The notes under the pieces were generated by a model. It worked only from the letters and a program-made list of their open reading frames with translations. It had not been told where the DNA came from and ran no database searches. Below, piece after piece: positions 5,472-5,509 of a stretch of DNA of 5,509 nucleotides. The stretch spans positions 1 to 5,509 of the forward strand of contig JBJHCR010000399.1 of assembly GCA_050486105.1 (NCBI GenBank), given 5' to 3'. Made by a program: the position numbers and the translations under genes. How positions within the stretch are numbered: the first letter of the stretch is position 1; every line of letters starts with the position of its first letter. This stretch comes from JAEXNA01 sp050486105 (lineage in GTDB: Bacteria > Vulcanimicrobiota > Xenobia > Xenobiales > JADMJV01).

Positions 5472-5509
5472 AATTTCAGAGACATGGTGTTCAAAAGGGA
5501 CTGTAGGGC

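Overview
The window reads as chromosomal DNA from a Gram-negative bacterium with mid-range GC. The evidence is a leucyl/phenylalanyl-tRNA-protein transferase (aat), a large lipoprotein with a signal-peptidase-II signal, and purple AAGGAG-type ribosome binding sites. The mix of Big2-like, DUF1566-like and Asn/Ser-rich surface domains is common in deltaproteobacteria-like and other environmental lineages, but I cannot place the phylum from this sequence alone.

Layout. On the left, two recognisable metabolic/housekeeping genes are divergently arranged. gabT (4-aminobutyrate aminotransferase) is on the minus strand and cut by the left window edge after 210 codons. aat is on the plus strand, only 45 bases away. 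The 3' end of aat meets the 3' end of a minus-strand gene tail to tail, the two stop codons sharing bases in a TTAG overlap. From there to the right edge everything is on the minus strand. In transcription order this is a 99-aa small protein (5376-5077), a 956-aa lipoprotein (4887-2017) closed by a clear intrinsic terminator, and a 140-aa small protein (1783-1361).

The most notable content is this right-hand block. The 99-aa and 140-aa proteins are clear paralogs, judged by direct comparison. Both have a short N-terminal helix-like segment ending in a Gly-Gly-Ala turn, a variable low-complexity linker, and a Met/Gln-rich C-terminal segment with an identical MQMQQMMF core and a conserved AMD-x-M-x-QGW ending. 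I do not recognise the family. The two genes flank a multidomain lipoprotein with a prealbumin-like beta domain, an internal Gly/Val-rich hydrophobic stretch, a helical region, a DUF1566-like domain and a C-terminal Big2-like domain. A joint role at the cell envelope is possible but is inference from gene order only.

The intergenic spaces are short. They hold a good extended -10 promoter before the 99-aa gene, a strong terminator after the lipoprotein gene, and several weaker dyads and direct repeats that could be regulator sites. No RNA gene, CRISPR array, insertion sequence or integration site was seen.
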